The position numbers were made by a program, and so were the translations under genes. A stretch of DNA of 64,000 nucleotides from an uncultured Pelagibacteraceae bacterium (lineage in GTDB: Bacteria; Pseudomonadota; Alphaproteobacteria; Pelagibacterales; Pelagibacteraceae), in assembly GCA_902611145.1 (NCBI GenBank), contig CACLYO010000003.1, positions 1 to 64,000 of the forward strand, in the 5' to 3' direction. How positions within the stretch are numbered: the stretch's first letter is position 1; each line of letters starts with the position of its first letter. Shown here in pieces: positions 26,792 to 36,750 of this stretch. A model generated the notes under the pieces. The model was not told where the DNA came from. It was given only the letters and a program-made list of their open reading frames with translations, and searched no databases.

Positions 26792-27838
26792 ATGACTGTA
26801 ATTAATCTCGGAATTATTGGGGGCGGTCAACTAGGAAGCATGTTAGCAACTGCTGCAAAAAAACTAAATATTAAAACTACTATTTTTTGTGATGACAAAA
26901 ATGCTCCTGCACAAGATTTTTGTGATGATTTTATTTTTGGAAATTATCAAGACTCAGAAAAAATTAAAGAATTTACTGATAAGATTAATCTAGTTACCTT
27001 TGAATTTGAAAATATACCTTTTGAAACTTTAAAAAAAATAAATGAAATAAAAAAAGTTTTACCAAATCCAGAAATAAACAAAATTATACAGAACAGATTA
27101 ACCGAAAAAGATTTTGTAAACAGATTAAATATACAAACTACTAAATATAAATTAATTAGAAATAAAAAAGATCTTGAAGACAGTTTAGATTTTATTCCCG
27201 GAATACTTAAAACTTCTACCTTAGGTTATGATGGAAAAGGACAATTTAAAATCAACTCCAAAAATGATTTAGATATTGTTAAAATAAATTTAAATAAAGA
27301 ATATATTTTTGAAAAATTAGTAAATTTAAAAAAAGAAATCTCAGTAATTATTACAAGATTTGGACCTCAAAAATATGAAATTTATGAACCGATCGAGAAT
27401 GAACATGAACATCAAATATTAAAATATTCTAAGATTCCTGCTGAAATTGATCAAGATATTTTTGAAAAATCTAAAGAATGGTCTAAAAAAATTTCTGAAG
27501 AATTAGATTACATCGGTACTCTGTGTGTTGAATATTTTATTGATAAAAATAATACTTTATATGTTAATGAGATTGCACCAAGAGTTCACAATTCGGGTCA
27601 TTTAACAATTAACTCTCATAATATAAGTCAATTTGAAAATCACATAAGAGCAGTCTGTGCATTAGAAAAATTAGAAACTAAAAAATTATTTAATGCAAAA
27701 ATGATCAATTTAATTGGTAAAGATATTTTAAATTATAGAGATAAAAAGTTTAATAAAAACGAGTTTTTCTTTGATTATCAAAAAAAAGAGGTGAAGCCAA
27801 AAAGAAAAATGGGTCATTTTACAACACTAATTAAGTAA
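26792..27838 (+). CDS. purK: N5-carboxyaminoimidazole ribonucleotide synthase PurK
   Basis: 348 residues with the ATP-grasp layout. The N-terminal 'LGIIGGGQLGSMLATAAKKL' is the PurK signature, followed by 'VTFEFENIPFETL', 'GILKTSTLGYDGKGQF' (ATP loop) and 'CVEYFIDKNNTLYVNEIAPR' with 'VHNSGHLTIN' for metal and bicarbonate binding. It carboxylates AIR using ATP and bicarbonate, feeding PurE encoded one base upstream. Confidence 0.95.
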   Translation: MTVINLGIIGGGQLGSMLATAAKKLNIKTTIFCDDKNAPAQDFCDDFIFGNYQDSEKIKEFTDKINLVTFEFENIPFETLKKINEIKKVLPNPEINKIIQNRLTEKDFVNRLNIQTTKYKLIRNKKDLEDSLDFIPGILKTSTLGYDGKGQFKINSKNDLDIVKINLNKEYIFEKLVNLKKEISVIITRFGPQKYEIYEPIENEHEHQILKYSKIPAEIDQDIFEKSKEWSKKISEELDYIGTLCVEYFIDKNNTLYVNEIAPRVHNSGHLTINSHNISQFENHIRAVCALEKLETKKLFNAKMINLIGKDILNYRDKKFNKNEFFFDYQKKEVKPKRKMGHFTTLIK

Positions 27839-27839
27839 A

Positions 27840-28907
27840 ATGAGCAAAAAAAAAATAAAATTTATAATTTTTTTTATAACATTTTTTGTTTATAAAACTT
27901 CATTATTTACAATGGAAAATAAACCTTATCATCATTTGTCAGATGGAACTTTTAGAAATCCTGAGGGATCTCCAATGAGGGATATGAAATTTAATTGGAG
28001 CTATAAAATATTTAATGAAGAGAAAAAGAAACTGGATATGAATATTCCAATAGACCATGTCATAGAAAAAGAAAAAGTGCTTAAATCTTTAAAAGAAAAT
28101 CAAAATAACGATTACATATTCTGGATTGGCCATGCAACATTTTTAATAAAGTTGGGAAACACAACTATTATCACTGATCCAGTGTTTGAAAAAAATATGG
28201 GACCTTTAATATTTGGGCCTAAAAGATTTGTTGATCCAGCAATAAATTTAGATGAATTACCAAAAATTGATTTATTTCTTTTAACTCATAACCACTATGA
28301 TCATTTGAGTACTAGAACAATTCAAAGATTCCCGTACAAAAATGCTAAAGTTGCTACTGCCTTAAAACTTGGAAAATATTTTACAAAAAATGGTTTTAAT
28401 GACGTCGCAGAGTTAGATTGGTATGACGAAATAAAAGTAAATGATATCAAAATAACATTTGTACCAGCAGTACATTGGTCAAAAAGAAGCCTTTGGGATA
28501 CCAACAAAACTTTATGGGGTAGCTTTTTAATTGAATACAAAGATAAAAAATTTTTCTTTGCTTGTGATACTGGTTATGGAGGAATCTATAAAGAACTTGG
28601 TGAAAAATATGGACCTATTGACTTAACTTTTATAAATATTGGAGCTTATAATTTTTATCCTATGGCTCCTAAAAAAGATAAATCAATTTATCATACTAAC
28701 CCTGAAGAAGCTCTTAATATAGGACAAGATTTAAAAAGTAAAAAAGTGTTAGGCATGCATTGGGGAACAGTTGTTTTATCTTTAGAACCAATTATGGAGC
28801 CTGGAAAAAGGTTTAAAAATTCCTCTAACCAGTATGGTTACCATCCGGATGATGTAATTATTTTTAAAATTGGTCAAATAGAACCACTAACAAAAATATT
28901 AAAATGA
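27840..28907 (+). CDS. MBL-fold hydrolase, NAPE-PLD/RomA type
   Basis: 355 residues. The N-terminal 'IKFIIFFITFFVYKTSLF' is a signal anchor or signal peptide. The metallo-beta-lactamase core has 'WIGHATFLIKLGNTTIITDP' and the zinc motif H150-N-H152-Y-D154-H155 ('LTHNHYDHLST'), later 'FVPAVHWSKR', 'FACDTGYGG' and 'VLGMHWGTV'. This variant is typical of NAPE-phospholipase-D-like proteins, which hydrolyse phosphodiesters of lipids; the bacterial substrate is uncertain. It begins one base after purK and overlaps the GNAT gene by 4 bases. Confidence 0.8.
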   Translation: MSKKKIKFIIFFITFFVYKTSLFTMENKPYHHLSDGTFRNPEGSPMRDMKFNWSYKIFNEEKKKLDMNIPIDHVIEKEKVLKSLKENQNNDYIFWIGHATFLIKLGNTTIITDPVFEKNMGPLIFGPKRFVDPAINLDELPKIDLFLLTHNHYDHLSTRTIQRFPYKNAKVATALKLGKYFTKNGFNDVAELDWYDEIKVNDIKITFVPAVHWSKRSLWDTNKTLWGSFLIEYKDKKFFFACDTGYGGIYKELGEKYGPIDLTFINIGAYNFYPMAPKKDKSIYHTNPEEALNIGQDLKSKKVLGMHWGTVVLSLEPIMEPGKRFKNSSNQYGYHPDDVIIFKIGQIEPLTKILK

Positions 28908-29365
28908 AATCTTTAGAAGGAAATTTTGACAATCCTAAAGTAGATGAATTATTAAAAAAACATTTTATCGAATTAAGGTCAGTTTCTCCGGAAGGAAGCA
29001 CGCATGTTCTAGATATAAAAGGTCTTAAAGACTCATCAATAAAATTTTGGAGTTTGTGGGAAAATGATGAGTTAATTGGATGCGGAGCTTTAAAATTTCT
29101 AAATGATGAACATGGTGAATTTAAATCGATAAGATTAGCTGAAAAATTTAGAAGAAAAGGAAATGGTATTAAAATAATCAAGCATCTTATAGATGAGGCT
29201 AAAAAATTAAGTATAAAAAAAATAAGCTTAGAAACTGGCGCTGGTGAATTCTTTAAACCTGCACGAGAATTATTTGTTTTGTGTGGATTTAAAGTTTGTA
29301 AACCTTTTGCTCACTATAAAGAAGATATTAACTCCGTATATATGGATTTAACAATTAATAATTAG
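28904..29365 (+). CDS. GNAT-family N-acetyltransferase
   Basis: 153 residues. 'LWENDELIGCGALKFLNDEH' and the acetyl-CoA loop 'IRLAEKFRRKGNGIKIIKHL' (R/Q-x-x-G-x-G/A motif A, here RRKGNG), then 'LETGAGEFFKPARELFVLCG', match the PhnO/YjgM-like GNAT group. It acetylates an unknown small molecule. It overlaps the MBL hydrolase gene by ATGA, so the two are coupled. Confidence 0.85.
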   Translation: MKSLEGNFDNPKVDELLKKHFIELRSVSPEGSTHVLDIKGLKDSSIKFWSLWENDELIGCGALKFLNDEHGEFKSIRLAEKFRRKGNGIKIIKHLIDEAKKLSIKKISLETGAGEFFKPARELFVLCGFKVCKPFAHYKEDINSVYMDLTINN

Positions 29366-29379
29366 TTATACTTTATTAA

Positions 29380-29751
29380 TTAAAAGAGTATGAATTGATC
29401 TTCTAAGTTTAAATTTACCACTTTCTCAGACTTTTTTTCAATTTTAGAAGGTAGAAAATTTTCTTTTTTTATTTTTAAGGATTTTTTAACATTATCAATG
29501 TTGTCTGCAAAAATAAGGTTCAAATTTCCATCAAATTCATCATTAGGATCAAAAAAATTGGTCACATGTTCAATTGGCGTTTTTCCTGTTGTGCTATGTA
29601 TAATTTTATTAGTGGAGTAAGATAGACTAGCTTGATAAACGTTCCCTGTAGTTCCTACAGATATAGCTGGGCCTAAAAACGCAGTAGCTTCAATACAGCC
29701 ATTTAATGTTGTTAAACCAAATAACAAAAAAAATAATTTTTTAATTTTCAA
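29380..29751 (-). CDS. Small putative lipoprotein of unknown function
   Basis: 123 residues. The N-terminal 'KLFFLLFGLTTLNGCIEATA' is a lipoprotein signal with lipobox LNGC. The rest contains 'SYSTNKIIHSTTGKTPIEHV' and a Lys/Glu-rich C-terminus; no known domain. The central 'YSTNKI...GKTPIEHV' stretch looks like a small conserved periplasmic motif, which I cannot name. It is convergent with the GNAT gene and separated by 109 bases from the sox genes upstream in transcription. Confidence 0.6.
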   Translation of the reverse strand: MKIKKLFFLLFGLTTLNGCIEATAFLGPAISVGTTGNVYQASLSYSTNKIIHSTTGKTPIEHVTNFFDPNDEFDGNLNLIFADNIDNVKKSLKIKKENFLPSKIEKKSEKVVNLNLEDQFILF

Positions 29752-29860
29752 AGATTCGCTCCAATATTTTGGTACAGCTAATTAAATTTGAAAACAATAA
29801 TGTAATTTAATTTACTAACAGTTTTATTAATTAAACCTATGCTTGAATTTAATGAATTGA

Positions 29861-30448
29861 CTAAATATTTTTATAACCAAACTCTAAACAAGCATCTGTT
29901 ACCGAATGATATAAAGATTCTCCAAAGCTTCTAAGAGCAAATAATCTTATTTTTGTTGGGTTATCATAAATAATGTCTATTGTAATTGTAATTCCATTAA
30001 ATACAGAATTTATACAAATATTTTTCTCAATTTCGTTAAAATTAAATGGACATCCTTTTTTTAATACTTCTATTGAATTTTTGCCCTCTAATTCAATTAT
30101 TGCTCTTGAATGTGATAAATCAGTAACAGCAAAATCACTATCTTTAAAATCATTTTGTATATTTTTTAAAATTTCCTTTTTTTTTGAGATTAATAACCAG
30201 TTATTAGGTCCAGCCCATAAAATTCTTGTATCTTTATTGCTAGTTACTTTAAGCGGCTCGCTGCTTAAATTAAGCCCATCAATCGTTATCTCTTTTAAAG
30301 AAACATTTGATTTTTTATATTGCACTACCTGAGCTATTAATAAATTCTTTATTTCAGAAATTTTAATTAAATCTTTTTGTTCTTTAGATTCATGTTCGCC
30401 AAAAAGGCCTTTTTTATGAAAATTTTCTAATACAGATATTGATGTCAT
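29861..30448 (-). CDS. soxG: Sarcosine oxidase (or N-methylglutamate dehydrogenase) gamma subunit
   Basis: 195 residues, normal for SoxG. 'VTSNKDTRILWAGPNNWLLI', 'DLSHSRAIIELEGKNSIEVL' and 'CPFNFNEIEKN', ending 'IRLFALRSFGESLYHSVTDA', fit the GcvT-like gamma subunit. It is the last of four genes in the classic B-D-A-G order and overlaps soxA by 4 bases (ATGA). MgdB/MgdD-type subunits of N-methylglutamate dehydrogenase are homologous, so the symbol is provisional. Confidence 0.82.
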   Translation of the reverse strand: MTSISVLENFHKKGLFGEHESKEQKDLIKISEIKNLLIAQVVQYKKSNVSLKEITIDGLNLSSEPLKVTSNKDTRILWAGPNNWLLISKKKEILKNIQNDFKDSDFAVTDLSHSRAIIELEGKNSIEVLKKGCPFNFNEIEKNICINSVFNGITITIDIIYDNPTKIRLFALRSFGESLYHSVTDACLEFGYKNI

Positions 30449-33441
30449 GATCTTACTCTTTCTCCTTTTGGATCCACATAATGAGATGAAACAATTTCAA
30501 CAGGTATTGATTTATTCTTTACTGGGCATAAAGCAAACAACTTTTTTCCAATCATATTTTTTCCATCCTTTAGAATAGCAAGTGAGAAAGGATTGTTATA
30601 CTCAACACTCCAACACGAAGCAGAAATATGACCTAGTTTTGGATTTGGTAGTATTGCATTTGCGTCTTTAACTAAATGGGATCCTTCTGGAATACTTGTT
30701 TTTTTATCAAGCGGAACAACACCGACCACTTTTTGTCTATCTTTTGCTATAAATGCCTTTCTATTTAAAGATCTTTTACCAATAAAATCTTTCTTTTTAC
30801 TAACCAATCCATCTAAACCATTATCATAAGGAATCGTTCTGCCATCTAATTCTGATCCTGCAACATGTCCCATCTCTATTCTTAATGTGGATAAAGCTTC
30901 AGTTCCATATGGTTGAATTGCAAATTCTTTACCTATTTCAATTATTTTTTCCCACATAAAATTACCATTGTCAGACTCAACATTTACTTCATAAGCAAGT
31001 TCTCCTGAAAAAGAAATTCTAAAAATTCTTGCTGGAATACCAAATAAGTTGCTTTCTAAATATCCCATAAATGGCAAACCTTCATTCGAAACATTTATAT
31101 CAGGAAATAATTTTTGTAATAAATTTCTTGATTTTGGTCCAGCTATAGCGGCTCCAGCCCACTGTTCAGTAGTTGAGACAACATTTACATTTAATTCTGG
31201 CCAAACTATTTGTAAATAATATTCCAAATGAGATAAAACATTTGCAGCTTGTGCGGTAGTAGTGGTCATGTGATAGTGATGTTCTGAAATTCTTGTTGTT
31301 GTTCCATCATCCATTACTATTCCGTCTTCTCTTAGCATAACTCCGTATCTTGCTTTTCCGACCGGTAACTTTAACCAAGCATTTGTATAAACTCTATTTA
31401 AAAATTCTGCTGCGTCAGGACCTTTTACATCAATTTTTCCTAATGTAGTTACATCACAGACTCCAACATTTTTTCTTACATTTTCAGCTTCTCTTTTTGA
31501 AGCTTCAAACAAACCTTCATTACCTTTTTTATAATATCTTGGTCTTAACCAAATGCCAGCATCAACAAAAACAGCATTATGTTTTTCATGCCATGAATGC
31601 ATCGGTGATTTTCTTGTTGGTTTAGAATGTTTACCAATTTCTCTTCCGACAATTGCACCAATAGAAACAGGAGTATAAGGCGGTCTAAACGTTGTATGTC
31701 CTACAGAAGGTACTATTTTATTTTCGATACTTGAAACAAGCTGTAATCCATTAAGGTTACTTGTTTTTCCTTGGTCAGTTGCCATTCCTAAAGTTGTATA
31801 CCTTTTTACATGTTCTATTGATCTGTATCCTTCTCTAATAGCAAGCTCCACATCAGAAACTGTTACATCGTTTTGAAAATCTAAAAATCTTTTATAATTT
31901 TTTTCTTTTGGAAGTGGAACGCACCAAAATTTATCATGTTGAGTAAATTTTTTTTCAGAAACTTGGGGGACTGAAATTTTATTATCTTTATTTGTTATTT
32001 TTTTTGATATTTCATGACCTTTTTCAAACGCTGTTATTAAAGTTTTCTCTAAGGAAAATATTCCATTAGCGGAGCCAACTGTTGTTTCATTTTGTTTTGA
32101 TTTACCTGGAACAAAGGCATCTATTTCTTCATTAAATTTAGTTTTATTACCTGATTGAGAAGCTAAATGTATTGTTGGAGTCCAAAATCCTGAAACACAT
32201 ATACAGTCACAGTTTATATTTTCAATTTTACCCAAGTCTTTTTTATCTTCAGAAATATTTGCTATTTCAGCAAAATTTACTTTTTTATAACCTTTCGCAG
32301 CAACTACCACATAAGAAAATTTCATTTCGATTCCCATATTTTTTGCTTCACTAATTATTTCAGACTCTGGATTTTTTCTTGTGTCTAATATTATTGGGTT
32401 AATATTATTTTTTTTAAATTCGATTGCAGTTTCGTACGCACTATCATTGTTTGTAAATATTAAAGGTTTTTTACCAACTAAAACTCCATAAACTTTTAAA
32501 TATTCCTTAGCTGCAGATGCTAAAACTACTCCCGGAGTATCGTTGTTTCCAAAAACAATTGGTCTTTCTATTGATCCGGTTGAAATTATAACTTCTTTTG
32601 CTCTAATGTACCAAAGTCTTTGTTTTGGAGTATATTTTTTTGATTTTGGTAAATGATCACTTAATCTTTCTGACATAACAAGCATATTATGATCGTAGTA
32701 GCCAAAAACTTGAGCTCTATTTTTTACTGTCACATTAGGCATTTCTTTAAGTTCAGCTATTATATTGTCTGCCCAATCTTTTCCATTTTGATTTCCAATA
32801 CTCACTTCACTGGTTAATAAACTTCCACCAAATCTTGATTTATCTTCAGCTAATATTACTCTTGCGCCATTTTTTGCTGCAGCATATGCACTTGCCAAAC
32901 CAGAAGGGCCCGAACCAGTAATTAATAAATCACAATATTCATATTTGTGTTCGTATCTTTCATTGTCATGTTTTGTAGATACCACCCCAAATCCGGCTGC
33001 CTTTCTAATAAATGGCTCGTAAATTTTGTACCAAAAACTTTTTGGCCACATAAATGTTTTGTAATAAAAACCTGCTGGAAGAAATTTATTCAAAAAATTA
33101 TTTATTGCTCCAATATCAAAATTTACACTTGGCCAACAATTTAAACTTTTTGCTTCTAATCCTTCAAAAAGTTCTTGCTCGGTCGCTCTAACATTTGGTT
33201 CTGTTTCGTTATTTCTATATAATTGAACCATAGCATATGGTTCATCTACTCCTGCTCCAAAGAAACCTCTTGGCCTATGATACTTAAAACTTCTTCCAAT
33301 AAGATGAACGCCATTTGCAATTAATGCAGAGGCAAGTGTGTCCCCCTCGTAACCAAAATATTTTTTGCCATTAAATTTAAAAGAAATTTTTTTGTCTCTA
33401 TTAACTAAACCTATTTTATCTAATCTAAATTCTTCTGACAT
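30445..33441 (-). CDS. soxA: Sarcosine oxidase (or N-methylglutamate dehydrogenase) alpha subunit
   Basis: 998 residues. The N-terminal ferredoxin-like part ('FGYEGDTLASALIANGVHLI', 'RSFKYHRPRGFFGAGVDEP') is followed by an NAD(P)/FAD-type Rossmann domain ('DLLITGSGPSGLASAYAAAK', about 172-191), a second dinucleotide domain, and a C-terminal GcvT fold (about 620-998) with 'GKIDVKGPDAAEFLNRVYTN' and 'RISFSGELAYEVNVESDNG'. In the heterotetramer this subunit binds NAD+ and THF and turns the removed methyl into methylene-THF. Two bases separate it from soxD. Substrate could be sarcosine or N-methylglutamate. Confidence 0.88.
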   Translation of the reverse strand: MSEEFRLDKIGLVNRDKKISFKFNGKKYFGYEGDTLASALIANGVHLIGRSFKYHRPRGFFGAGVDEPYAMVQLYRNNETEPNVRATEQELFEGLEAKSLNCWPSVNFDIGAINNFLNKFLPAGFYYKTFMWPKSFWYKIYEPFIRKAAGFGVVSTKHDNERYEHKYEYCDLLITGSGPSGLASAYAAAKNGARVILAEDKSRFGGSLLTSEVSIGNQNGKDWADNIIAELKEMPNVTVKNRAQVFGYYDHNMLVMSERLSDHLPKSKKYTPKQRLWYIRAKEVIISTGSIERPIVFGNNDTPGVVLASAAKEYLKVYGVLVGKKPLIFTNNDSAYETAIEFKKNNINPIILDTRKNPESEIISEAKNMGIEMKFSYVVVAAKGYKKVNFAEIANISEDKKDLGKIENINCDCICVSGFWTPTIHLASQSGNKTKFNEEIDAFVPGKSKQNETTVGSANGIFSLEKTLITAFEKGHEISKKITNKDNKISVPQVSEKKFTQHDKFWCVPLPKEKNYKRFLDFQNDVTVSDVELAIREGYRSIEHVKRYTTLGMATDQGKTSNLNGLQLVSSIENKIVPSVGHTTFRPPYTPVSIGAIVGREIGKHSKPTRKSPMHSWHEKHNAVFVDAGIWLRPRYYKKGNEGLFEASKREAENVRKNVGVCDVTTLGKIDVKGPDAAEFLNRVYTNAWLKLPVGKARYGVMLREDGIVMDDGTTTRISEHHYHMTTTTAQAANVLSHLEYYLQIVWPELNVNVVSTTEQWAGAAIAGPKSRNLLQKLFPDINVSNEGLPFMGYLESNLFGIPARIFRISFSGELAYEVNVESDNGNFMWEKIIEIGKEFAIQPYGTEALSTLRIEMGHVAGSELDGRTIPYDNGLDGLVSKKKDFIGKRSLNRKAFIAKDRQKVVGVVPLDKKTSIPEGSHLVKDANAILPNPKLGHISASCWSVEYNNPFSLAILKDGKNMIGKKLFALCPVKNKSIPVEIVSSHYVDPKGERVRS

Positions 33442-33443
33442 AA

Positions 33444-33710
33444 CTAAATATCTTCATTAACTTTTGATGTTTTAAAAATTTCGTGTGTTGCTGTATCTCT
33501 TTCAACTTTAATCCATTGTCTACATCCTGAAATATGATGCCAAAGCTCTACGTGTTTTCCTCTTGGACTTTTTCTTAAATATACAAAAGTATCCCACTCT
33601 TTATCTGACACTTCTTTGTTTAAATCAGGTCTTTTAACTGTTCCATCTCCACCATATGAAAATTCATTTTGTGATCTTAATCCGCAGTGTGGACATTTAA
33701 TATGTAGCAT
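33444..33710 (-). CDS. soxD: Sarcosine oxidase delta subunit
   Basis: 88 residues, the expected size. The zinc-binding 'IKCPHCGLRSQNEFSYGGDG' and the later 'ELWHHISGCRQWIKVERDTA' with conserved His and Cys are the delta-subunit signature. It is a small zinc subunit of the heterotetramer. It sits directly against the soxB stop and 2 bases from soxA. Confidence 0.92.
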   Translation of the reverse strand: MLHIKCPHCGLRSQNEFSYGGDGTVKRPDLNKEVSDKEWDTFVYLRKSPRGKHVELWHHISGCRQWIKVERDTATHEIFKTSKVNEDI

Positions 33711-34967
33711 TTATGAAATCCAAGTTTTTGTACCAAGGCCTTTTTCATCAATTAAATTACCGGTGTTAAATCTATTTAAACTAAATCCAGCATTTAATTC
33801 ATGAACTCTATCTTGAGCTATTGTGTGAGCAAAGGTCCAACCCGACACGGGTGTTGCTTTAAAACCTCCATAACACCAACCACAATTTAAATATAATCCA
33901 TCGATATGAGTTTTATCTATGATTGGAGAACCATCCATAGACATATCCATGATACCTCCCCAAGTTCTTAACATTTTAAGTTTACTTAGAAATGGAAGCA
34001 TTGCGATTCCTTCTGTTAAGACATGTTGTAAAGTTGGTAAATTTCCTCTTTGAGCATAACTATTGTATCCATCCAAATCTCCACCCATTACCATTTCTCC
34101 TTTGTCAGATTGACTACAATAAAAATGTCCAGCGCCAAAAGTAACAACATGATCTAATATTGGCTTAATTGGTTCTGAAACACACGCTTGTAACAAATGA
34201 GTTTCTATTGGCAAAGTTATGTTTAGCATTTCAGCAAGAATAGATGTGCTTCCTGCTACACACAAACCAATTTTTTTTGCTTTAATATTTCCCCTTGATG
34301 TTTTTATTCCTTTTATTTTTCCATTAGCTACATCAAATCCAGTTACTTCACAGTGTTGAATAATGTCTACTCCCATTGAGTCTGCTTGTCTTGCATAACC
34401 CCAAGCAACTGCATCATGTCTAGCAGTTCCTCCGCTTGGCTGCATTAAGCCACCAAAAATTGGAAATCTTACATTTTCAGAAAAATCTAACATTGGAACT
34501 AATTTTTTTACTTCTTCTCTTCCTAAAAGCACGGCATCAATTCCATTTAATCTCATAGAATTTCCTCTTCTTGTATAAGCATTCATTTGTGCATCTGAAT
34601 GAGCAAGATTAATTATTCCTCTTGGAGAATACATCACATTAAAATTTAGATCCTGACTCATACTTCTCCATAAATCCATACCTTTTTCATAGAACATACC
34701 ATTTTCATCGTGCATATAATTTGATCTAAGGATTGTTGTATTTCTTCCAACATTGCCTCCGCCTATCCATCCTTTTTCAATGATAGCGACATTTGTAATA
34801 TTATGTTCTTTGGCAAGATAATAAGCAGTAGCCAAACCATGGCCTCCACCCCCTATAATTATAACTTCATACTCAGCTTTTGGAGTTGGATCTTTCCAAG
34901 CTACTTCCCAATCTTTATGACCTTTGAAAGCATTTTTTATAAGGCTGAATACAGAATATTTTTGCAT
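33711..34967 (-). CDS. soxB: Sarcosine oxidase (or N-methylglutamate dehydrogenase) beta subunit
   Basis: 418 residues, a DAO-type flavoprotein. 'YEVIIIGGGGHGLATAYYLA' binds FAD, and 'RNTTILRSNYMHDENGMFYE' and 'PSGGTARHDAVAWGYARQAD' are typical of SoxB; the His of TARHD matches the site of covalent FMN. The C-terminal 'NCGWCYGGFKATPVSGWTFA' completes the fold. It oxidises the N-methyl group. It is the first gene of the B-D-A-G unit and is divergent from fhs, which would use or recharge the folate product. Confidence 0.92.
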   Translation of the reverse strand: MQKYSVFSLIKNAFKGHKDWEVAWKDPTPKAEYEVIIIGGGGHGLATAYYLAKEHNITNVAIIEKGWIGGGNVGRNTTILRSNYMHDENGMFYEKGMDLWRSMSQDLNFNVMYSPRGIINLAHSDAQMNAYTRRGNSMRLNGIDAVLLGREEVKKLVPMLDFSENVRFPIFGGLMQPSGGTARHDAVAWGYARQADSMGVDIIQHCEVTGFDVANGKIKGIKTSRGNIKAKKIGLCVAGSTSILAEMLNITLPIETHLLQACVSEPIKPILDHVVTFGAGHFYCSQSDKGEMVMGGDLDGYNSYAQRGNLPTLQHVLTEGIAMLPFLSKLKMLRTWGGIMDMSMDGSPIIDKTHIDGLYLNCGWCYGGFKATPVSGWTFAHTIAQDRVHELNAGFSLNRFNTGNLIDEKGLGTKTWIS

Positions 34968-35061
34968 ATTATATTTTTTTAAGTGTAATTTATTTCTTTA
35001 AAAATTAAATAATAAAGTATAGAAATCTCAACCATAATTACAAACTTTAATAAGATTGAAA

Positions 35062-36750
35062 ATGGACGCAGTCAAATCTGATATTGAGATAGCTAGAAAA
35101 GCAAAAATGCGTCCTATTAAGGATATTTTAGCTAAAATTAAAGTACCAGACTCAAATAAAGCTTTCAGTCCTATGGGACGTCATATTGCAAAAATCAATT
35201 TAGAATACCTTGAAACTATAAAAAATAAAAAAGATGGTAACTTAATTTTAGTAACTGCAATAACTCCAACTCCAGCAGGTGAAGGTAAGACTACAGTATC
35301 TGTGGGTTTAAGTGATGGGTTAAATAAAATTGGAAAAAAATCGATAGTTTGTTTGAGAGAACCAAGTCTTGGTCCTTCTTTTGGCATGAAAGGTGGTGCG
35401 GCCGGCGGTGGTTATTCTCAAGTTGTGCCAATGGAACAAATAAATTTACATTTTACTGGTGATTTTCATGCAATAACTTCAGCTCACAATCTTTTATCTG
35501 CATTAATAGATAATCATATTTATTGGGGCAATAAACTTGATATTGATGATAAAAAAATTGTTTGGAAAAGAGTTATGGATATGAATGATCGTGCTTTAAG
35601 GGCAATAAATATAAATACAAAAGGTGCATCTAAAAATTTTCCAAGAGAAGATGGTTTTGATATTACGGTAGCCTCTGAAGTAATGGCTATATTCTGTTTA
35701 TCCAATAATTTAAAAGACCTTGAAAAAAAAATTGGAAATATAACTATAGCTTACAAAAAAAATGGAAAACCAATTTATGCAAAAGATTTAAATGCTCAAG
35801 GTCCTATGACTGTATTGTTAAAAGAAGCAATAAGACCAAATGTAACTCAAACATTAGAAAATAATCCAGCTTTTATTCATGGAGGTCCTTTTGCAAATAT
35901 AGCACACGGGTGTAATTCGGTTATAGCAACTAAATCAGCATTAAAATTATCAGACTATGTAGTAACTGAAGCTGGTTTTGGTGCAGATCTTGGTGCCGAA
36001 AAATTTCTAGATATTAAATGCAGAAAAGCAAATCTAAAACCAAGTTGTGTTGTAATAGTTGCTACAGTTAGAGCTTTAAAAATGCATGGTGGTGTTGAAA
36101 AAGAAGATTTAAAAAAAGAAAATATACACGCTGTAAAAAAAGGATTGGTTAACCTTGAAAGACATATAAATAATATCAAAAAGTTTGGAATAAACCCTGT
36201 TGTTGCTATAAATCATTTTGTATTAGACACCAAAGCTGAAATTAAAATTATATCTAATTTTTGTAAAAATATACATGTAGAAGTCAGTGAATGTACTCAT
36301 TGGGCAAATGGTGGTAAAGGCACAAAGGATTTAGCAAAAAAAGTTGTAGAAACATGTAAAAAATCAAAAAAAAATAATTTCAAATTTTTATATAATGAAA
36401 AAGAAACTTTGTGGAATAAGATAGAAACAATAGCTAAAGAAATTTATAAAGCGAGCAAAATTACAGCAGATGAAAAGGTTAAAGAAGAACTAATTAAATT
36501 TGAAAAAAATGGTTATGGAAAACTACCAGTTTGTATTGCAAAAACTCAGTACAGTTTTTCGGTAGATCCAAAACTAAAAGGAGCGCCTTCAAATCATGAA
36601 ATTCCAATTAGAGAAGTAAGACTTTCATCTGGAGCTGAATTTATAGTAGTTGTTTGTGGATCAATTATGACTATGCCAGGTTTGCCGAGAGTTCCTGCGG
36701 CAAATTCTATAAAAATAAATAATAAAGGTGAGATTGATGGATTATTTTAA
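35062..36750 (+). CDS. fhs: Formate-tetrahydrofolate ligase
   Basis: About 562 residues, standard for Fhs. '[20 protein letters not shown]' is the ATP loop, '[20 protein letters not shown]' and '[20 protein letters not shown]' are family signatures, and the C-terminal '[20 protein letters not shown]' is invariant. It interconverts formate, ATP and THF with 10-formyl-THF and ADP, here probably the exit of methyl carbon oxidation. I use the ATG at 35062 rather than a TTG two codons upstream. It is divergent from soxB. Confidence 0.95.
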   Translation: MDAVKSDIEIARKAKMRPIKDILAKIKVPDSNKAFSPMGRHIAKINLEYLETIKNKKDGNLILVTAITPTPAGEGKTTVSVGLSDGLNKIGKKSIVCLREPSLGPSFGMKGGAAGGGYSQVVPMEQINLHFTGDFHAITSAHNLLSALIDNHIYWGNKLDIDDKKIVWKRVMDMNDRALRAININTKGASKNFPREDGFDITVASEVMAIFCLSNNLKDLEKKIGNITIAYKKNGKPIYAKDLNAQGPMTVLLKEAIRPNVTQTLENNPAFIHGGPFANIAHGCNSVIATKSALKLSDYVVTEAGFGADLGAEKFLDIKCRKANLKPSCVVIVATVRALKMHGGVEKEDLKKENIHAVKKGLVNLERHINNIKKFGINPVVAINHFVLDTKAEIKIISNFCKNIHVEVSECTHWANGGKGTKDLAKKVVETCKKSKKNNFKFLYNEKETLWNKIETIAKEIYKASKITADEKVKEELIKFEKNGYGKLPVCIAKTQYSFSVDPKLKGAPSNHEIPIREVRLSSGAEFIVVVCGSIMTMPGLPRVPAANSIKINNKGEIDGLF

